64,000 nt of DNA from assembly GCA_028386065.3 (NCBI GenBank), contig JAKUCV010006155.1, forward strand, positions 1 to 64,000. The letters run 5' to 3'. Every line of letters begins with the position of its first letter. Position 1 is the first letter of the stretch. Under the pieces are notes generated by a model. That model saw only the letters and a program-made list of their open reading frames with translations. It searched no databases and was not told the DNA's origin. Below, in pieces: positions 60,601 through 64,000 of this stretch. Both the position numbers and the translations under genes were made by a program. The stretch is from Turnera subulata (taxonomy: Eukaryota > Streptophyta > Magnoliopsida > Malpighiales > Passifloraceae).

Positions 60601-62172
60601 CCTACATAGAAAAGCAACATTCAAGCAGTAAGAAAGCATCAAAGTAGCCAACAGTTTAAAACTTGACCAGAGAGGCAATTTCTGCCCACATAACAAAACA
60701 AGAAACAGGCATGTTGTGAAGCGGAGACTGCACCAAGTAATATTGCCCAACTACACATGTTGCAAAGGGTGTATGAAGGTATACAAATCTTCTTAGTTGG
60801 AACAGAAAAGGGACAGACCATTGCCATGGAAGTCCATGTAATGAGAAACTGTGTAGTTTGCTTGCTTTTACAACATGGTTCTGACAAAAGCAAAAAAGAT
60901 TCATCTACCAAGGGTTCGAGAGGCGTTGTATCATAAGAGAGAACACGACGGATACACTAGTGGAAACGATTTTATCATGGCAAAATGCCTTACCCCTCTT
61001 TAACAGATATTGACACCACAGTCATGGTCAATGCTAAGGTGGGGTGCTCCATGTCAATTCCATGATGGTGTCCCCCTCCATGGTTATGTGCATGGTCATG
61101 AGGCAAGGAATGAGCTACCACCTCAGGCGATGTAGACAACAACCCCTACAAATAGCAGAAGTGAATTTCTAACATTGAGTCATTTTCTATTCCCTAGTAG
61201 TACCTGGAGCAATCAGAATGACAGTAACCAAACTCCAGAAGAGAACAGAATTTATTTCTATCCATTCAAGTTTTGAACAAGACAGCTTAAAGAGGGAGAA
61301 GGAAGCATACTAGCAAAATATCTATAGCATGCCATGCAATACCACCGGCAGTTGTCAAAAGCATGAAAGAAATCCCAAGAGCTCCTAAGCTTTCAAACTT
61401 CCCATGCCCTGAAAGTCAAAAAAATAAAAATAAAAATAAGGGAAAAAACAGAACAATAAGATTGTTTTTTACAGATGAGTAGGGGGGCAGACAGGCATTC
61501 AACTGAAATGATATGCAAAACCGTCTTAAGAACATTATAGTATTACACACAAAAACACTGTCATACATAAGAGTAACAAACAGTGATTAGAATGGCGTAG
61601 GCACGGGTTTATAAGTGACCATATGGGTGTTCTTTATCTTTTGGAACCATCCCGGCTCTATACGACAACAAAGCAACCCCACTGAGAACCTGAAGCACAC
61701 AAACACAAACAAATCATTTCCCAAAAGAGAAAAACCACCCTATGAATCAATCAATAAATCACCCGCAGCAAGAACTTTTCATTTTTTTATATATATATAT
61801 AAAAAAAAAAGGAATATGAGATTTTTATACCACATCAGAGACTGAATGGGCGGCATCAGCAATGATGGCAGTGCTTCCAGACAAGTATCCGGTGAGGGCC
61901 TTGCCAGTAGCAAGCCCGATATCGGCGGCGAGGCCGAGGCGGAAGATGCTCTCGCCCTGCTGGGAAGTGTCGTGGCGGTGATCGTGGGAATGGGAGTGGC
62001 CCAAATGCCAGCGCCTAGGGATGTGGAAGTGAGGAGGATGATGGAGGGGTTCCAGTAGGGAGGAAGCGGCGGCGGACGGGTTACGGGAGTGGTGGCGGTG
62101 ATGGGCGGAGGAGAGGGTGGAGAGAATGTAGGACCGGTAGATGGGATTGAGATTGCGGATTCTGAACCCCAT
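57629..62172 (-). CDS. MTPC1: MTPC1-like metal tolerance protein (cation diffusion facilitator)
   Basis: A CDF-family divalent metal (probably Zn2+) transporter. Twelve exons on the minus strand: 61831-62172, 61620-61689, 61311-61408, 60994-61145, 60486-60601, 59454-59550, 59266-59350, 58752-58814, 58514-58619, 58136-58275, 57832-57923, 57629-57749. All phases agree and give 493 aa. The two metal-site HxxxD motifs are present: HSVSD in AADAAHSVSDVV and HHRAD in NAWHHRADAISS. His-rich stretches lie in the N-terminus (HLGHSHSHDHRHD) and in the loop after LLGLLSTSPEVVAHSLP. Membrane segments include LGLAADIGLATGKALTG and AIVGVKFLDPLAGLVVSGMIF. After them comes a CDF cytosolic domain (GCHRVRGRRAGSYLYLDVHIVVDPFLS). 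The intron after exon 7 uses a GC donor. The N-terminus is basic and Ser/Arg/His-rich, possibly a targeting peptide. It is slightly longer than Arabidopsis MTPC1. Intact. Confidence 0.92.
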
Positions 62173-63255
62173 GTGCTTGTTGCTTGGTCTCTTCTCTGCT
62201 ACGATTTGTAGAGTGTGTTTTGTTCCGCTGGCAGGGGTTTATTGTTCGTTGCTGATTAATTGGTTGATTGACGGTGGGCGCTTCTGGTACCTGCCGCGCA
62301 GTGCAGCCTGAGCCTGCAGTGCAAGGATTCTGATGCTGTTGCTGTGTACGATGGTTGGTCGAGTTGACACCTGGCGCAACTGGCATCAAAATTACAACTC
62401 TTTTTTACCCCCCCTAATTAATGATTATAATATAGAGTAGATACATAACTTCTAAAATCTCTCCTCTCGATCGAGGCTTTTTCTTCTCCTCCTTTTTTTT
62501 TTTGTCGAAAAATTTCTCAAGCTCTTTATCCTCTTGTGTTAAATCTCTGGAGGCTTTTTTTTTTTTTCAATTCTTGAGACCCTCTTGAATTTTAATTATG
62601 AGGAGGTAACTCCATTAGACATTACCACAGAAAGTTTATTCGAGTTCAAGAAGAAAATGTAGCGGTCATATGTAGAATCGTAACCCGGAATGGAGGACTT
62701 GCTCTTAACTAGACCCCAAGCGTTCTATAAAACATAGATTTGCACAAATCTGAAACATCCTTTCCCTCCAAAATGACTTATACAAAGCTCTAGTAAATTG
62801 GTTCCATTCATGTCTCTCAAACTAAGAAACAAAATTGTTGAAGCTTGGAATTATGCAAGAAAAGACACCACGGTATTTTTGAAATGAACTTGAAGATCAT
62901 TACTTCTATTAATTTACCAAATAATAAACAGAATCTATACCTATGAAATCTATGATTAAAAAAAAAAAAAAGGAAAGGAACAAGCAATCGTCAGTCCGCC
63001 GCTTTCAAGCTCCTAGACACCAAGGCCGGGCAAGTACGTGAAAATGCGTGAACTATCATCATTGAATTTTCTTTTTCTTTTTTTTTTTTTGGTCAAAAAG
63101 TCCTGTATATCTCAACAAGTTAGAATGTTAATGGCCTTTTGCAATACCACCAAACCCAACAACCATGTCCAACCCAAATGGAACCCAATTATTACACGCT
63201 TTGGGATGTTTGGCCCTTACCAAACCAGTCGTCATACATAATCTTAACATCCCGG
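62173..63255. other. Intergenic region between two minus-strand genes
   Basis: Holds the MTPC1 promoter and leader (GC-richer just above 62173) and the 3' UTR of the next gene. No clear TATA box was fixed. T runs at 62491-62503 and 63077-63091. No other gene seen. Confidence 0.5.
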
Positions 63256-64000
63256 TCATCGCCACCTTCTGTTTGCGTGCCTGGTATTGTCCCAATATCC
63301 AGAAGAATTCCCTTGTCTGGGTCTATTATCAGGCATATAACTCCCCCCAGGATTTATCCCGGGTCCCGAATAGTTTCCTCCGGCCATGTACTCTGATGAC
63401 CTGACTGGACTATCCTCTGGGCTCCAGGACTCAAAACCCTGCTCACGCCCATATTCATTTCTCTCCCAAGGAGGACCCGACTGCAACTGAGGCTGCAGCG
63501 GCCCTCCAAATGATGCATCATAATTATTTTGGTTTACTTGAGAAAAAGAATTAGGAGCTAAACCTTTCCTACCCATCCAGGAATCAGATGCGGGGCCTAC
63601 ATTACCAGTTTGCAACCTAGAGGAGTATACATGAGGAGGTTCATTTACGTGGGGCTGTTGGAAAGAAGACCTTGTTGGAGTTGGCATCATTTGGGCTGAT
63701 GGAAATGAAACTTGTCTCTCTGCAGCACCCAATGGGTAAGATATAGAGGGCGCCGATCTAATGTTGTTCGTATTTTCAAACTGCATTGAAGGGCCTGTTG
63801 CAACTGAATACTCTTGGAAGGAACGGCCAGCAATGGGTAGATTTTTCATGTTTGATTGTAACATTGAAGAATTAGTTGGGTGAGATATGTGAAGCATAGA
63901 ACCCACAGGTTTCTCTGGTATTGTGGTGGCTGTTTGACTTAATAAGGTAGGTTGCATTGCTACTGGAACCCGTGTGGATACTGACGGCAAACTTGCATGT
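63256..64000 (-). CDS. C-terminal part of a low-complexity nuclear protein, LUMINIDEPENDENS-like (partial)
   Basis: An uninterrupted minus-strand frame enters from beyond 64000 and gives about 248 residues of Pro/Ser/Asn/Gln-rich sequence. It ends with ERNEYGREQGFESWSPEDSP, VRSSEYMAGGNYSGPG, and a terminal NRRWR. WSPxxSPxR plus a basic RRWR end resembles the C-terminus of the plant homeodomain flowering regulator LUMINIDEPENDENS as I remember it, but no homeodomain lies in the window, so this is tentative. The stop is TGA at about 63267-63269 within CGATGACCGGG. Without one base the frame would read on as DRDVK..., so the true end may differ. Further exons lie outside the window. Confidence 0.6.
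   Translation of the reverse strand, partial: HASLPSVSTRVPVAMQPTLLSQTATTIPEKPVGSMLHISHPTNSSMLQSNMKNLPIAGRSFQEYSVATGPSMQFENTNNIRSAPSISYPLGAAERQVSFPSAQMMPTPTRSSFQQPHVNEPPHVYSSRLQTGNVGPASDSWMGRKGLAPNSFSQVNQNNYDASFGGPLQPQLQSGPPWERNEYGREQGFESWSPEDSPVRSSEYMAGGNYSGPGINPGGSYMPDNRPRQGNSSGYWDNTRHANRRWR

Overview
The window is nuclear DNA of a flowering plant, almost certainly a eudicot. Evidence: intron-rich genes of plant-specific families (HAK/KUP potassium transporter, NF-YB, INDETERMINATE-DOMAIN zinc finger, MTP cation transporter), AT-rich intergenic DNA with long T and A runs, and a typical plant load of hAT, Ty3/gypsy, LINE and SINE elements. No bacterial or organellar features were seen. The species cannot be named from the sequence alone.

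Layout. 2.1-7.2 kb (+): complete HAK5-type K+ transporter gene, 8 coding exons, 779 aa. 7.9-19.2 kb: an 11.3-kb hAT transposon with an 8-bp target duplication. It carries a decayed minus-strand BED/hAT transposase that is split by a 6.4-kb non-autonomous LTR element with 2.2-kb LTRs. 19.6-24.9 kb: a complete but decayed Ty3/gypsy chromovirus. 25.4-26.0 kb: a short non-autonomous hAT element. 28.6-29.1 kb (-): single-exon NF-YB5-like gene. 32.4-34.2 and 35.6-36.2 kb: two 5'-truncated LINE 3' ends, with a foldback/duplication patch between them that lies close to the only ambiguous base (N). 38.8-39.7 kb: another non-autonomous hAT element. 41.6-46.8 kb (+): gene for a SANT/ELM2-like nuclear protein, 839 aa. 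47-52 kb: gene-free, with SINEs, an LTR fragment and simple repeats. 52.2-55.5 kb (+): INDETERMINATE-DOMAIN C2H2 transcription factor, 609 aa. 56.2-57.0 kb (+): a promoter with telo-box and TGGGCY motifs driving at least two box C/D snoRNAs. 57.6-62.2 kb (-): MTPC1-like cation diffusion facilitator, 12 exons, 493 aa. 63.3-64.0 kb (-): 3' end of a low-complexity, LUMINIDEPENDENS-like protein that runs off the window.

The genes do not form an operon-like unit. From memory, NF-YB5, the SANT protein and MTPC1 are close or adjacent in Arabidopsis (At2g47810, At2g47820, At2g47830), so 28-62 kb looks like a conserved syntenic block expanded by transposons and with an IDD gene and snoRNA genes in between. 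The observations I rate highest are the uncatalogued-looking snoRNA pair with rRNA-complementary guides, the dated nesting of elements (every boundary fixed by target-site duplications), the chromovirus whose seven identified in-frame stops all fit methyl-C decay, and two introns with GC-AG splice sites required by the reading frame.
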